From Ostreiculturibacter nitratireducens (GTDB taxonomy: Bacteria; Pseudomonadota; Alphaproteobacteria; Rhodobacterales; Rhodobacteraceae), in the NCBI RefSeq assembly GCF_032670585.1, contig NZ_JAVQHL010000002.1, positions 868,001 through 932,000 on the forward strand: DNA of 64,000 bases. Direction: 5' to 3'. Under the pieces are notes generated by a model that did no database searches, was not told where the DNA came from, and saw only the letters and a program-made list of their open reading frames with translations. The translations under genes and the position numbers were made by a program. Positions 32,151 through 41,457 of the stretch are shown here, one piece after another. Every line of letters begins with the position of its first letter. The stretch's first letter is position 1.

Positions 32151-34169
32151 ATGGCCAATCCGCTTCTGGAAGACTGGACGGGTGAGTTCGGGATGCCGCC
32201 GTTCGGGCGGATCGTAGACGAGGATTTCGGACCGGCCTTCGAGGCGGGTCTTGAGGAAGCGCGGGCGGCGATCAGGGAAATCGGGGAAAGCCCCGAGGCG
32301 CCGACCTTCGCCAACACGATCGCGGCTCTCGAACTGGCCGAGAAGACGCTCGACAGGGTGGCGGGCGTGTTCTTCAACCTCGCGGGGGCGGATTCCAATC
32401 CGGCGCGGGAGGCGATGCAGAGGGAACTCGCCCCGAAGCTCGCGGCGTTTTCGTCGGAGGTGACGATGAACGCCGCGCTCTACGGGCGGATCGCTGAGCT
32501 TTGGGAGCGGCGCGACAGCTTGGGGCTTGCGCCCGAGGAGGCGCGTGTGCTGGACCTCTACCGGCGGATGTTCGTCCGCGCGGGCGCCGAGCTTTCCGGC
32601 GAGGCGCGGGAGCGGATGGCGAAGGTGAAGGAACGACTTGCGGTCCTGTCGACGCAATTCTCGCAGAACCTGCTTGCGGACGAGCGCGACTGGTTCCTGG
32701 AACTCGAGCCCGCGGACCTCGACGGCCTGCCGGGGTTCGTCGTGGACGGCGCGAAGGCCGCGGCGGAGGAGCGGGGATTGCAGGGCCATGTCCTGACCCT
32801 CAACCGGTCGCTGATCGTGCCGTTCCTCCAGTTCTCCCCCCGCCGGGACCTGCGGGAGAAGGCCTATGAGGCCTGGGTGGCACGAGGCGCGAACGGAGGC
32901 GAGACGGACAACCGCGCGCTCGCGGCGGAAATCCTCAAGCTCAGGGAGGAGCGGGCGCGGCTTCTGGGATACGGAAGCTTCGCGGAATACAAGCTCGAAC
33001 CCGAAATGGCGAAGACGCCCGCCGCGGTGCGCGACCTTCTGATGCAGGTCTGGCGCCCGGCACGGGCGAAGGCCGAGGCGGATGCCGCAGTGCTGGAGCG
33101 GATGATGCACGAGGACGGCATCAACGGCCGGCTCGAGGCCTGGGACTGGCGTTACTACTCCGAGAAGCGGCGAAAGGCCGAGCACGACCTCGATGAGGCG
33201 GCGGTGAAGCCCTACCTGTCGCTGGACGCGATGATCGGGGCGGCCTTCGAGACCGCGAAAAGGCTCTTCGGGCTCGAATTCCGGGAACTCGACTCAGCCC
33301 TCTACCACCCCGATGCACGGGCCTGGGACGTGACGCGGAACGGCCGGCACATGGCTGTCTTCATCGGCGACTACTTCGCGCGGGCCTCGAAACGCTCTGG
33401 CGCCTGGTGCTCGGCGTTCCGGTCGCAGAGGAAACTCGGCGGAGAGGTTCGGCCCATCGTCGTGAACGTCTGCAACTTCGCCAAGGGGGATCCGGCGCTT
33501 CTGTCCTGGGACGATGCCCGAACGCTCTTCCACGAATTCGGGCACGCGCTTCACCAGATGCTGTCGGACGTGACGTTCTCCTTCATTTCCGGGACCTCGG
33601 TGGCGCGCGACTTCGTGGAACTGCCGAGCCAGCTTTACGAACACTGGCTGGAGGTGCCCGAGGTGCTGGAGCGCCATGCGCGGCACTGGCGGACGGGCGA
33701 GCCGATGCCGGAGGACCTGCGTGACAGGCTTCTGAAAGCAGCGACCTATGACCAGGGCTTCGCGACGGTCGAATACGTGGCCTCCGCGCTGGTGGACCTC
33801 GCCTTCCACGAAGGCGCGGCGCCGGACGATCCGATGGCCGTGCAGGAGAAGGTCCTGGCCGGGATCGGCATGCCTCATGCGATCCGGATGCGGCACGCGA
33901 CGCCCCATTTCGCGCATGTCTTCTCGGGTGACGGCTATTCTTCGGGTTACTACAGCTACATGTGGTCCGAGGTGATGGACGCGGATGCCTTCGCCGCCTT
34001 CGAGGAAGCCGAGGACCCGTTCCACCCGGAAATCGCCGAAAAACTTGAACGTTACATCCTGTCGGCCGGCGGGTCGGAGGAGGCCGAGGCGCTTTACCTG
34101 AAGTTCCGCGGACGGATGCCGGGGGTCGAGGCGCTTCTGAAGGGCCGCGGGCTGCACGACGCGGCGTAA
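32151..34169 (+). CDS. M3 family oligopeptidase (Dcp/oligopeptidase A type)
   Basis: Zinc metallopeptidase of 672 residues. The HEFGH motif is at 461-465 (LFHEFGHALHQM), with the third ligand Glu expected about 28 residues on, in the SQLYEHWLE segment. The remainder follows the helical M3 fold and the length is right for Dcp/PrlC-type enzymes, which clear short peptides in the cytoplasm. No signal peptide is seen, so a cytoplasmic location is likely. The ATG at 32151 follows GGGAGAAAGCGC; the longer frame adds a basic, unconserved leader. Confidence 0.94.
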   Translation: MANPLLEDWTGEFGMPPFGRIVDEDFGPAFEAGLEEARAAIREIGESPEAPTFANTIAALELAEKTLDRVAGVFFNLAGADSNPAREAMQRELAPKLAAFSSEVTMNAALYGRIAELWERRDSLGLAPEEARVLDLYRRMFVRAGAELSGEARERMAKVKERLAVLSTQFSQNLLADERDWFLELEPADLDGLPGFVVDGAKAAAEERGLQGHVLTLNRSLIVPFLQFSPRRDLREKAYEAWVARGANGGETDNRALAAEILKLREERARLLGYGSFAEYKLEPEMAKTPAAVRDLLMQVWRPARAKAEADAAVLERMMHEDGINGRLEAWDWRYYSEKRRKAEHDLDEAAVKPYLSLDAMIGAAFETAKRLFGLEFRELDSALYHPDARAWDVTRNGRHMAVFIGDYFARASKRSGAWCSAFRSQRKLGGEVRPIVVNVCNFAKGDPALLSWDDARTLFHEFGHALHQMLSDVTFSFISGTSVARDFVELPSQLYEHWLEVPEVLERHARHWRTGEPMPEDLRDRLLKAATYDQGFATVEYVASALVDLAFHEGAAPDDPMAVQEKVLAGIGMPHAIRMRHATPHFAHVFSGDGYSSGYYSYMWSEVMDADAFAAFEEAEDPFHPEIAEKLERYILSAGGSEEAEALYLKFRGRMPGVEALLKGRGLHDAA

Positions 34170-34179
34170 GACGCGGCGA

Positions 34180-35067
34180 TCAGGTCTCCCGGGCGACGTC
34201 CTTGTGAATGATGACGTCGCATTGCGGGTAGGTCGCGATGATCTTGCGGCGGAGCGCGGCGCCGATGGCATGGGCGTCGCGCAAGGGCAGGTCGCCGTCG
34301 AGTTCGATATGCAGGTGGACGAAGATCCGCGACCCGGCAGTGCGGGTCTTCAGGTCATGGAACCCCTGAACGCCAGGGAAATCACTGGCGAGCGCGGCAA
34401 TGCCCTCGATCGTTTCGCGGTCGGCGCTTCGGTCCATCAGCGCGTCCCAGGCGCCCCGGCCGATGCGCAGCGCGCCTGTGGCCAGCATGAGCGCTGCGGC
34501 GAGCGCGACGACGCTGTCGATGTTCTGCAGGCCGAAGCGGGCGGAAGCCCAGAGCGCAGCGATGGCGCCGAGGCTCGGTAACAGGTCGCCCATGTAGTGC
34601 AGAGAATCGGCCGCGACGACGCGACTTCCTGTCTTCCGCGCGACGCGCCGCTGCCAGAGGACGAGTGCAAGCGTGAGAGCGACAGATGCGACCATCACTG
34701 CGATCCCTTGATGCTCCGCTGCGAGGGGCGGTGGCGTCTCGGCGAGAAGCCGGGAGACCGCAGCCCAGGCGATGACGCCGGCGGAGACGATAATGAACAG
34801 GGACTGGCCGAGGGCGGTGAGGTCCTCGACCGAGGTATGGCCGAAGGCATGGTCCTCGTCCGCGGGCCGAGCCGCGTAGATGATCGCGGCAAGGCCGGCG
34901 GCGGACATCATCAGGTCAAGCGCGCTGTCGGCAAGCGAGGCCGCGACGGAGAGCGACGACGTGGCGCCGAGCGCCCAGAGTTTCAGCGCGACGAGAGTCA
35001 CCGCCACGGTGACGGAGGCTAGACCCGCCGAGAGGTTGAGGCCGATACCTGAAACGCGGTCTGACAT
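34180..35067 (-). CDS. Cation diffusion facilitator (FieF-like) metal efflux transporter
   Basis: A 295-residue CDF protein with six membrane helices and a C-terminal cytoplasmic domain. Metal-site residues are seen in SLADSALDLMMS (two Asp) and in ADSLHYMGD (His and Asp of helix V), and a basic/acidic FGHTSVEDL loop precedes helix III. The cytoplasmic domain contains FHDLKTRTAGSRIFVHLHIELDGDLPLRDAH, typical of FieF-type Zn/Fe exporters. Metal specificity cannot be assigned. It is convergent with the M3 peptidase gene. Confidence 0.92.
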   Translation of the reverse strand: MSDRVSGIGLNLSAGLASVTVAVTLVALKLWALGATSSLSVAASLADSALDLMMSAAGLAAIIYAARPADEDHAFGHTSVEDLTALGQSLFIIVSAGVIAWAAVSRLLAETPPPLAAEHQGIAVMVASVALTLALVLWQRRVARKTGSRVVAADSLHYMGDLLPSLGAIAALWASARFGLQNIDSVVALAAALMLATGALRIGRGAWDALMDRSADRETIEGIAALASDFPGVQGFHDLKTRTAGSRIFVHLHIELDGDLPLRDAHAIGAALRRKIIATYPQCDVIIHKDVARET

Positions 35068-35076
35068 GGGAGAGTC

Positions 35077-35616
35077 CTATTCCCGGACCTCGTCCGGGTC
35101 CACGCCCCAGAGCGCGGTCTTCGGAACCCAGCCCTTCTGGCCGCCGGCGCTTATCTGGCACCAGAGCGGATCGCAGGCGCCGAGCCGCGCGATGGCTCCC
35201 TGTTCCGCCTGTGCCATGACCGGCGTTCCGGGATCAGGCTTGAGGTGGAGTTCGGCGAGGTCTTCCGTCACGACGACGGTGCGAACGCCCGAGAGCAGCG
35301 AATAGTGCACCCAGCCTCCCTGACCCTCGCGGTCCTCGACCCTGCGCCAGTGGCCGTATTCGGCCGTAAGCCGCAGCGGCATGCTGGGATGGCGAAAGAC
35401 CCAGTCGATCCGGTGGGAAAGGCTCGGGCCGCGGCGGGCGTTGCCCTCGGAGGTCTTGAGCGACACGAAGCGCGGCAGGGGCAGGTTCGTCACGGGACCG
35501 CGCGCCGGCTCCTCCGCCGCGGCGGCCGCGCCGGTCAGGAGACCCGCAAGCGCGAGCACCGCCAGGAAATTGCCAATGAAACGCAACCGCACGACTCTTG
35601 CCTCGATGTCTCGCAT
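35077..35616 (-). CDS. Exported SH3-domain protein
   Basis: A 179-residue protein with an N-terminal signal (LRFIGNFLAVLALAGLLTGAAAAAEE) and two SH3-like repeats: LPRFVSLKTSEGNARRGPSL and the second around LAELHLKPDPGTPVMAQAEQG, ending in a WVPKTALWG motif. Alphaproteobacterial proteins of this kind (DUF1058/SH3_4) are predicted to bind envelope components; the role is unknown. Conserved Cys148 and Cys153 may pair in the periplasm. It is divergent from the hydroxyacid dehydrogenase gene with 78 bases between starts. Confidence 0.87.
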   Translation of the reverse strand: MRDIEARVVRLRFIGNFLAVLALAGLLTGAAAAAEEPARGPVTNLPLPRFVSLKTSEGNARRGPSLSHRIDWVFRHPSMPLRLTAEYGHWRRVEDREGQGGWVHYSLLSGVRTVVVTEDLAELHLKPDPGTPVMAQAEQGAIARLGACDPLWCQISAGGQKGWVPKTALWGVDPDEVRE

Positions 35617-35694
35617 TCGGGGCTTGTAGCCTGCCCCGTTCGCCCCGTAGTTTGCCAGTGACCGTTCCCGGTTGGAAGTGAGGAGGCGCATCGA

Positions 35695-36681
35695 ATGGCT
35701 GCAGCGCGGCTGAGTGTTGTCGTGACGCGACGGTTGCCGGAGGCCGTCGAGACGCGGATGAAAGAGCTCTTTGACGTAGAGCTGCGCGACCCGGACACGA
35801 AGATGAACCGCGAGGAACTGGCCCAAGCAATGCGGCGGGCCGATGTCCTGGTGCCCTGCGTCACCGACCAGATCGACGCAAACCTGCTGGCCCAGGCCGG
35901 GGAAAAGCTGAAGCTGATCGCCAACTACGGCGCGGGTGTCGACCATATCGACGTGCAGTCGGCGCGGCAGCGCGGGGTTCTCGTTTCGAACACTCCGGGC
36001 GTCGTGACCGAGGATACGGCCGACATGGCTCTGGCGCTGATTCTCGGCGTCGTGCGGCGCATCCCGGAGGGGCTTCAGGTCATGCAGGCCGGAGAATGGC
36101 AGGGCTGGGCGCCCACGGCCTTCATGGGCGGGCGTATCGCCGGCCGGCGGCTCGGCATCCTCGGGATGGGCAGGATCGGCCAGGCCGTCGCGAAGCGCGC
36201 CCGCGCCTTCGGGATGCAGATCCACTACCACAACCGCAAGCGGCTCCGGCCCGAGGTCGAGGAGGAGCACGAGGCCACCTATTGGGAGAGCCTCGACCAG
36301 ATGGTGACCAGGATCGACATCCTGTCGATCAACTGCCCGCACACGCCGTCGACCTTCCACCTGCTGAACGCGCGCCGGCTGAAGCTCATGAAGCCCACGG
36401 CGGTGATCGTGAACACCTCGCGCGGCGAGGTCATCGACGAGAACGCGCTGACGCGGATGTTGCGCGCGGGGGAGATCGCGGGCGCGGGCCTCGACGTGTT
36501 CGAGCACGGACACGAGATCAACCCGAGGCTCCGCCAGCTTCCCAACGTCGTCCTCCTGCCGCACATGGGCTCCGCCACCGTCGAGGGGCGGATCGAGATG
36601 GGCGAGAAGGTCATCATCAATATCAAGACCTTCGCCGACGGGCACCGGCCGCCGGATCTGGTCGTGCCGAGCATGCTCTGA
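35695..36681 (+). CDS. D-2-hydroxyacid dehydrogenase, glyoxylate reductase type
   Basis: NAD(P)H-dependent reductase of 328 residues with the substrate-binding YGAGVDHIDV, the Rossmann motif GMGRIG (157-162), catalytic Arg243 in NTSRGEV and His290 in LLPHMGSAT. Arg180-Arg182 after the second strand (HNRKRL) suggests a preference for NADPH. Rhodobacterales homologues are annotated as glyoxylate reductase/GyaR. Glyoxylate is also produced in the ethylmalonyl-CoA pathway, which would fit with ccr in this genome. Monocistronic-looking. Confidence 0.92.
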   Translation: MAAARLSVVVTRRLPEAVETRMKELFDVELRDPDTKMNREELAQAMRRADVLVPCVTDQIDANLLAQAGEKLKLIANYGAGVDHIDVQSARQRGVLVSNTPGVVTEDTADMALALILGVVRRIPEGLQVMQAGEWQGWAPTAFMGGRIAGRRLGILGMGRIGQAVAKRARAFGMQIHYHNRKRLRPEVEEEHEATYWESLDQMVTRIDILSINCPHTPSTFHLLNARRLKLMKPTAVIVNTSRGEVIDENALTRMLRAGEIAGAGLDVFEHGHEINPRLRQLPNVVLLPHMGSATVEGRIEMGEKVIINIKTFADGHRPPDLVVPSML

Positions 36682-36776
36682 GGCTCGGCCGCGCCGCCCC
36701 GATATGGGGCCAGCGCGTCCATATTTTTTCCACGGTTTCCTGTCATACGTTGTGCGTAGTGATTATGGAGTGACCA

Positions 36777-37646
36777 GTGGGAAAGTTTTTTGCGGTTCTG
36801 TTTGCGTGTATTCTGGCCCTGACATTCGTCGGCCTGGACTACCTTCTCGCCCGCCAGGCCAAGGCCGGCGTGGACTATGGCTTCACCGAGCATCTCAACT
36901 TGCGCAGCGGCGGGCTGACCGAGTCGGTCTTCCCGCCCGAATTGGCGGACATGTTCCCGCCCGTTCCGGAGGGCTGGACCGTCAAGACGGCCGACGCCAC
37001 CGACCTCGCGCTGGTCACGGGCCGGCCGGTCTCGGACGTTCCGGCCGATCTGCAGGGGCAGATGGACGCCCAGGCGACTGCGCTCAAGGCGCTCATGCCG
37101 GGCCTCGAGATGGAGCGGCGGACTTACCAGGAAGGCAACGACACTATCCTGGTCGAGTTGATCCTCGTGCCGGCCGAAGTCATGCAGGGGCCGGGCGGAG
37201 ACGCGCTCGACGCCCATTTCGACATGGCCAATCAGATGGGCGAGCCCGAGTATTTCGGGATGCTCCATGGCGTCGTTGTCGACGAGAGGCCCGTGACGCC
37301 GGAAGGCGACGTCCGTAGTCTCACCGCGCGTATCGGGCGGCAGGTCCATCTCAACGTGATGACGAATGCGAGCGACCGTCGCACCTTCGAACTCCTTGCG
37401 GGGCTGGACATGACCGGGCTGAGCCGGATGTCCGCCGAGCCGGTCGAGGGGCTGGACAAGGGCCGCTTCCACCTGGCTTCGGATCCCGCAGCCGGTCCCG
37501 CGATCGAGGAGGCGCTGGGGCTTTCGCCCGTGGGCGATGCGACCGGCGGGCCGAAAGTCGGCTTCAAGAGAGCCGAGGCCGGTTTCGGTCAGACCTGTGG
37601 CAGCCGCGCTGGCGGCAAGTTCTGCAGCATCACCGGCTCCGAATAG
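36777..37646 (+). CDS. Unknown exported or membrane-anchored protein
   Basis: A 289-residue protein starting at a GTG with TGGAG nearby; a nearer ATG runs straight into a stop. Residues 4-24 form a single hydrophobic helix (signal or anchor), followed by a soluble acidic domain with no recognised motif. The C-terminus has a CGSRAGGKFC pair (Cys277 and Cys286 approximately), likely to form a disulfide if periplasmic. Not recognised as any family. It lies between the D-2-hydroxyacid dehydrogenase and dimethylglycine-dehydrogenase-like genes on the same strand, but spacing of 95 and 245 bases argues against a shared operon. Confidence 0.72.
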   Translation: MGKFFAVLFACILALTFVGLDYLLARQAKAGVDYGFTEHLNLRSGGLTESVFPPELADMFPPVPEGWTVKTADATDLALVTGRPVSDVPADLQGQMDAQATALKALMPGLEMERRTYQEGNDTILVELILVPAEVMQGPGGDALDAHFDMANQMGEPEYFGMLHGVVVDERPVTPEGDVRSLTARIGRQVHLNVMTNASDRRTFELLAGLDMTGLSRMSAEPVEGLDKGRFHLASDPAAGPAIEEALGLSPVGDATGGPKVGFKRAEAGFGQTCGSRAGGKFCSITGSE

Positions 37647-37673
37647 GAAGAGTCCATTAGGCTTTGTGGGCAG

Positions 37674-37694
37674 GCGGCCGCCGATGGCGGCCGC
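37674..37694. terminator. Strong GC hairpin after the unknown exported-protein gene
   Basis: GCGGCCGCC and GGCGGCCGC form a perfect nine-base-pair stem around a GAT loop, 28 bases after the stop. There is no T run, so it is not a classical intrinsic terminator; it may serve as a pause or 3'-end stabilising structure. Confidence 0.35.
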
Positions 37695-37891
37695 TCGCCA
37701 TATTTCCTTGCCCAGGTTGCGAAACTCGCCTGCGGCGTTGCCTTGAACCGGCGCCGCGTTGGTCGGCAGGTGGTCGGCGGGAGACAGGAAAATGTCGGAA
37801 CTGGCTCGGACATGGTCGTAGCGTCGCGTTCGCCAAATCCCGCCGCGCGGCATAAGGCGGGCGTAATTCAGACTCCGGAGCGAGCATCGCC

Positions 37892-40393
37892 ATGAAAACC
37901 CATGTCAAAGCCCTAGTCGTCGGCGGCGGCGCCGTCGGAACCGGGATCGCCTACCACCTCGCCAAAGCCGGGTGGGATACGATGCTTCTGGAACGCGACG
38001 AGCTCACCTCCGGCTCGACCTGGCATGCTGCGGGACTTCTGCCCCTGTTCAACATGTCCTACGCGACGACGCACATCCACAAGTACTCGGTCGACTTCTA
38101 CAAGACCCTCGAGGCCGAGACCGGCCTGAACGCCGGCTTCGCCGTCGTGGGCAACCTGCGCATGGCGCAGACCGATGCGCGGATGGACGAATACATGCTG
38201 TACTCGTCGGTCGCCGAGACCGCCGATGTCTACCATGAATTCCTCACGCCCGCGCAGATCAAGGAGCGCTGGCCGCTGGTCCGCACCGAGGACCTGAAGG
38301 GCGCTCTGTTCCACCCGCAGGACGGCTATATCAACCCCGCCGACGTGACCCAGGCGATGGCCAAGGGCGCCCGTCAGCTCGGCGTGACGATCGAGCGCAA
38401 ATGGCAGGTCGACGGCTACAAGTGGACCGGCTCGGAATGGATCGTCTCGGTCACGAAGATGGTCGAGAAGGGCGGCAACCTGGTTCCGGGCGAAGAGACG
38501 GCCGAAATCCGCGCCGAGCATGTCGTCACCGCGACCGGCAACCACGCCCAGCGCACAGCGCGCCTTCTCGGCATCAAGATCCCGGCGATCCCGGTCGAGC
38601 ACCAATACATCGTGACCGAGCCCGACCCGGCGCTTCAGGCCTGGCGCGCTGCCGGCAACGCCGAGCACCCCGTTCTGCGTGACGCCGATGCCAAGTGGTA
38701 CGTCCGCGAAGAGCGCGGCGGCTGGATCCTCGGCCCCTACGAGCGCAACGCGCCGGCCCGTTTCCTCTACGACGTGCCGGAATCGTTCCGTGCCGACCTC
38801 TTCCCGCTCGACCTCGAGCGGATCGAGGAAGAGTACATGTCGATGATCCACCGGATCCCGTCGTCCGAAACCGTCGGCCTCAAGGACGACTTCAACGGCC
38901 CGATCTGCTACACGCCCGACGGCAACCCGCTGGTCGGCCCGGCGCCGGGCCTGCGCAACATGTGGCTGGCCGAAGGCTTCTCGTTCGGCATCACCGCTGC
39001 GGGCGGCACCGGCTACTACCTCGCCCAGATGATGACCGAGGGCGAAGCCGAGATCGACATGGCCTCGCTCGATCCCAAGCGCTACGGCTCGTGGATGACC
39101 ACGGAATACGCGGCGCGGAAGAACGAGGAGTGCTACGAGCACGTCTTCATCCTTCACCACCCCGACGAGGAGCGCGAAGCCTGCCGGCCGCTGCGCACCT
39201 CGCCCGCCTACGATCGCCAGAAGTCGCGCGGCGCGCAGTTCGGCCAGGTTAACGGCTGGGATCGCCCGAACTACTACGGACCGCTGGATGCGGCGCCGGA
39301 CTTCGACCACAACTCCCGCAGCTTCCGCCGTGGCGGCTGGTGGCAGTACGCGGTCGACGAAGCCAAGGCGATCCGCGAGACCGCCGGCCTGATCGACGCG
39401 ACGGCCTTCACCAAGCACCTCGTGCGTGGCCCCGGCGCGACGGCGTTCCTCGACTGGTTCACCTGCAACGCGCTGCCGAAGGTCGGCCGCATCAACCTGA
39501 CCTATGCGCTGACGCCCACCGGCACGACGCGGACGGAGTACACCATCGTCCGCAACGGCGAGAACGACTACTATCTCGTCTCCGCCGGCGCCTGGACGGC
39601 CTATGACGCGGACTACCTCCGCAAGTCGGCCGAGGACTTCATGGCGAACGGTGGCGGCTACCTGGACATCCACGACGTCACGACCCAGTGGGGCGTCTTC
39701 GCCATCGCCGGTCCGAAGTCGCGCGACATCCTGAAGGAGATCGTCAAGGACGCCAATCCCGACACGGTCCTGTCGAACAAGCGCTTCCCGTGGCTCTCGG
39801 CCCGGAAGATCGAACTCGGCATGTGCCCGGTCAACGCGATCCGCGTGGCCTACACCGGCGAACTCGGCTGGGAACTGCATCACCCGATCGAGATGCAGAA
39901 CTACCTCTTCGACCAGCTGATGGTGGCCGGTGAGAAGCACGGGATGAAGCTCGTCGGCGCCCGCGCCCAGAACTGGCTCCGCCAGGAGAAGTCCTACCGC
40001 GCCTTCGGCACCGAACTTGGCCGCGACGCGACGCCGATGGAGGCCGGTCTCGACCGCTTCATCGACCTGTCGAAGGACTTCCAGGGCAAGCAGGCGATGA
40101 TCGACACGGGCGTCCGCTTCAAGTGCGTGACGGTCCTGATCGACGGGCCGGCTGACGCGGATCCGTGGGGCAAGGAAGCCATCATCGTGAACGGCGAGAA
40201 GGTTGGCCGTCTCACTTCCGGCGGCTATTCGGTGGCCTTCGGCAAGCAGATCGGCATGGGCTATGTCCGCCCCGATCTGGCCGAAGTCGGCACGAAGCTG
40301 CAGGTCCGGATGTTCCGCGAGCTCTACGACGGGGTCGTGACCGAGGACAGCCCGTTCGACCCGACGAACGCACGTATCCGCGTCGACGGCTGA
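37892..40393 (+). CDS. Dimethylglycine-dehydrogenase-like FAD oxidoreductase fused to GcvT domain
   Basis: An 833-residue two-part enzyme. The N-terminal DAO-type flavoprotein (FAD loop GGGAVGTGIA at 11-20) has His45 in GSTWHAAGLL, the residue that carries covalent FAD in DMGDH/sarcosine dehydrogenase. The C-terminal half (from about 430) is a GcvT/aminomethyltransferase-like tetrahydrofolate domain (YTGELGWELHHPIEM; LTSGGYSVAFGKQIGMGYV). Such enzymes demethylate N-methylated glycine derivatives and pass formaldehyde to folate. The exact substrate (dimethylglycine, sarcosine or related) is unknown. The gene stands alone with a strong hairpin downstream and uses C-ending codons heavily, like ccr, hinting at high expression. 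Confidence 0.92.
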   Translation: MKTHVKALVVGGGAVGTGIAYHLAKAGWDTMLLERDELTSGSTWHAAGLLPLFNMSYATTHIHKYSVDFYKTLEAETGLNAGFAVVGNLRMAQTDARMDEYMLYSSVAETADVYHEFLTPAQIKERWPLVRTEDLKGALFHPQDGYINPADVTQAMAKGARQLGVTIERKWQVDGYKWTGSEWIVSVTKMVEKGGNLVPGEETAEIRAEHVVTATGNHAQRTARLLGIKIPAIPVEHQYIVTEPDPALQAWRAAGNAEHPVLRDADAKWYVREERGGWILGPYERNAPARFLYDVPESFRADLFPLDLERIEEEYMSMIHRIPSSETVGLKDDFNGPICYTPDGNPLVGPAPGLRNMWLAEGFSFGITAAGGTGYYLAQMMTEGEAEIDMASLDPKRYGSWMTTEYAARKNEECYEHVFILHHPDEEREACRPLRTSPAYDRQKSRGAQFGQVNGWDRPNYYGPLDAAPDFDHNSRSFRRGGWWQYAVDEAKAIRETAGLIDATAFTKHLVRGPGATAFLDWFTCNALPKVGRINLTYALTPTGTTRTEYTIVRNGENDYYLVSAGAWTAYDADYLRKSAEDFMANGGGYLDIHDVTTQWGVFAIAGPKSRDILKEIVKDANPDTVLSNKRFPWLSARKIELGMCPVNAIRVAYTGELGWELHHPIEMQNYLFDQLMVAGEKHGMKLVGARAQNWLRQEKSYRAFGTELGRDATPMEAGLDRFIDLSKDFQGKQAMIDTGVRFKCVTVLIDGPADADPWGKEAIIVNGEKVGRLTSGGYSVAFGKQIGMGYVRPDLAEVGTKLQVRMFRELYDGVVTEDSPFDPTNARIRVDG

Positions 40394-40401
40394 CAAGACA
40401 G

Positions 40402-40430
40402 AGAGGTCCGGGGGATGCCCCCGGACCTCT
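40402..40430 (+). terminator. Hairpin terminator candidate after the DMGDH-like gene
   Basis: A 13-base-pair perfect stem (AGAGGTCCGGGGG with CCCCCGGACCTCT) around an ATG loop, nine bases after the stop. Only TTG follows, so a T tract is missing. The stem strength and position still support a transcription end, possibly for the convergent EF-hand gene too. Confidence 0.55.
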
Positions 40431-40468
40431 TGAACCATTCAAGCCAGTTACTCGTCAAAAACTGGAAG

Positions 40469-40951
40469 TCAGCGGCCGAAATCGGCTGCGGTTATGACCC
40501 CATCGCCGTTCCGGTCGCGCATTGCGAACCAATCGGCCGTTCCAGCCAAGAATTCAGCCCGTACGATCACGCCGTCACCGTCCGCGTCGAAGCGCTTCAT
40601 GCCCTCGGCGGCGGGTTGTGCGAAGTCGGCGCCCCCTTGCATTCCGCGACCGTGACCCCGGCCCCCGCCCATGGCGTGGTGGCCCTTTCCGTTGCCGGGA
40701 CCATGTCCCGCCTCGGCCTCAAGCGCCCGGTGTTCGTCGATAAGCGCGAATTCCGCTGCCGAGAAGATTCCGTCGCCGTCCTGGTCGAACATCTCGAAGA
40801 TCGACGCACGGCGTTCTTCGGCCTCGACGAGCGTGACCCGGCCGTCACCGTCGGCATCCCATTGCTGGATGAATTCGGCGCCGCGCGTGTTGGCGGTGGC
40901 GATACCGGCGACGAGGGCAAGCGCGGCGGCGAGGGGGAGGGTGCGTTTCAT
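40469..40951 (-). CDS. Secreted EF-hand calcium-binding protein (four EF loops)
   Basis: A 160-residue protein with a signal peptide (KRTLPLAAALALVAGIATA) and four EF-hand loops starting at residues 32 (DADGDGRVTLVE), 56 (DQDGDGIFSAAE), 122 (DADGDGVIVRAE) and 146 (DRNGDGVITAAD), arranged as two pairs. Between the pairs is a Gly/His-rich linker (about 82-107) that might bind transition metals. Bacterial calsymin-like or CalP proteins are similar; the role is unknown. The ATG at 40951 has GGA nine bases upstream; an alternative ATG 21 bases earlier lacks one. Confidence 0.9.
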   Translation of the reverse strand: MKRTLPLAAALALVAGIATANTRGAEFIQQWDADGDGRVTLVEAEERRASIFEMFDQDGDGIFSAAEFALIDEHRALEAEAGHGPGNGKGHHAMGGGRGHGRGMQGGADFAQPAAEGMKRFDADGDGVIVRAEFLAGTADWFAMRDRNGDGVITAADFGR

Positions 40952-41043
40952 CTTGCGTCCTTTCACATTCATGCAACTGCATGTGTAGAACGCGGCCGCC
41001 CCGCATTTCCGTCGCGGGGCGGGTCAGAATGTCGCAAGTGGGC

Positions 41044-41388
41044 TCAACCCGCCTTCTCGGCGAGCTCGTCCCAGCAGGCCAGCGCGTGGGCGGCGTACAT
41101 CAGCGCCGGCCCCCCGCCCATCTGGATCGACATGGCGAGGACGTCGCAAAGCTCCTCCCGCGTCGCGCCGGCCTTCATCAGAGCGTCGATATGGAAGTTG
41201 ATGCAGGGCGTGCACTGTTGCGCCACCGCGATGCCCACAGCCACGTATTCCTTTTCCTTGAGGCCGATGACGCCTTCCTCCTTCACCGCCTTCGAGAGAG
41301 TGGCGAAGCCGCTGGTCGCGCCGGGAACGGCCTTGTAGAGGCCGCGGAGTTCGTTCCGCATGTCGGCGATCTGGTCGGTGTAACTCAT
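41044..41388 (-). CDS. Carboxymuconolactone decarboxylase / AhpD-like protein
   Basis: A 114-residue CMD-family protein with the AhpD-type redox motif: Cys59-x-x-Cys62 and His66 in QQCTPCINFH, and a conserved Glu upstream (KEKEYVAVGIA). Such proteins act as peroxidase partners or alkylhydroperoxidase-like reductases, and many are uncharacterised. It is on the same strand as the upstream methyltransferase gene, 69 bases away, and the EF-hand gene downstream. Confidence 0.92.
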   Translation of the reverse strand: MSYTDQIADMRNELRGLYKAVPGATSGFATLSKAVKEEGVIGLKEKEYVAVGIAVAQQCTPCINFHIDALMKAGATREELCDVLAMSIQMGGGPALMYAAHALACWDELAEKAG

Positions 41389-41457
41389 TGAAACCGGTCC
41401 TTTTGCGTGGGTTTGCGCAGGCTTCGCACGAGGGCCCCGCCGCCGCCTTGATCGGGG

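Noticed and set aside
37647..37891. Possible glycine riboswitch or other leader RNA before the DMGDH-like gene
   Set aside because: No glycine-riboswitch core was found, only a GC hairpin near 37674 without a T run.
37913..40438. Long minus-strand reading frame covering the whole DMGDH-like gene
   Set aside because: Mirror frame of a highly biased gene; composition is dominated by Val, Arg and Asp with no recognisable fold.
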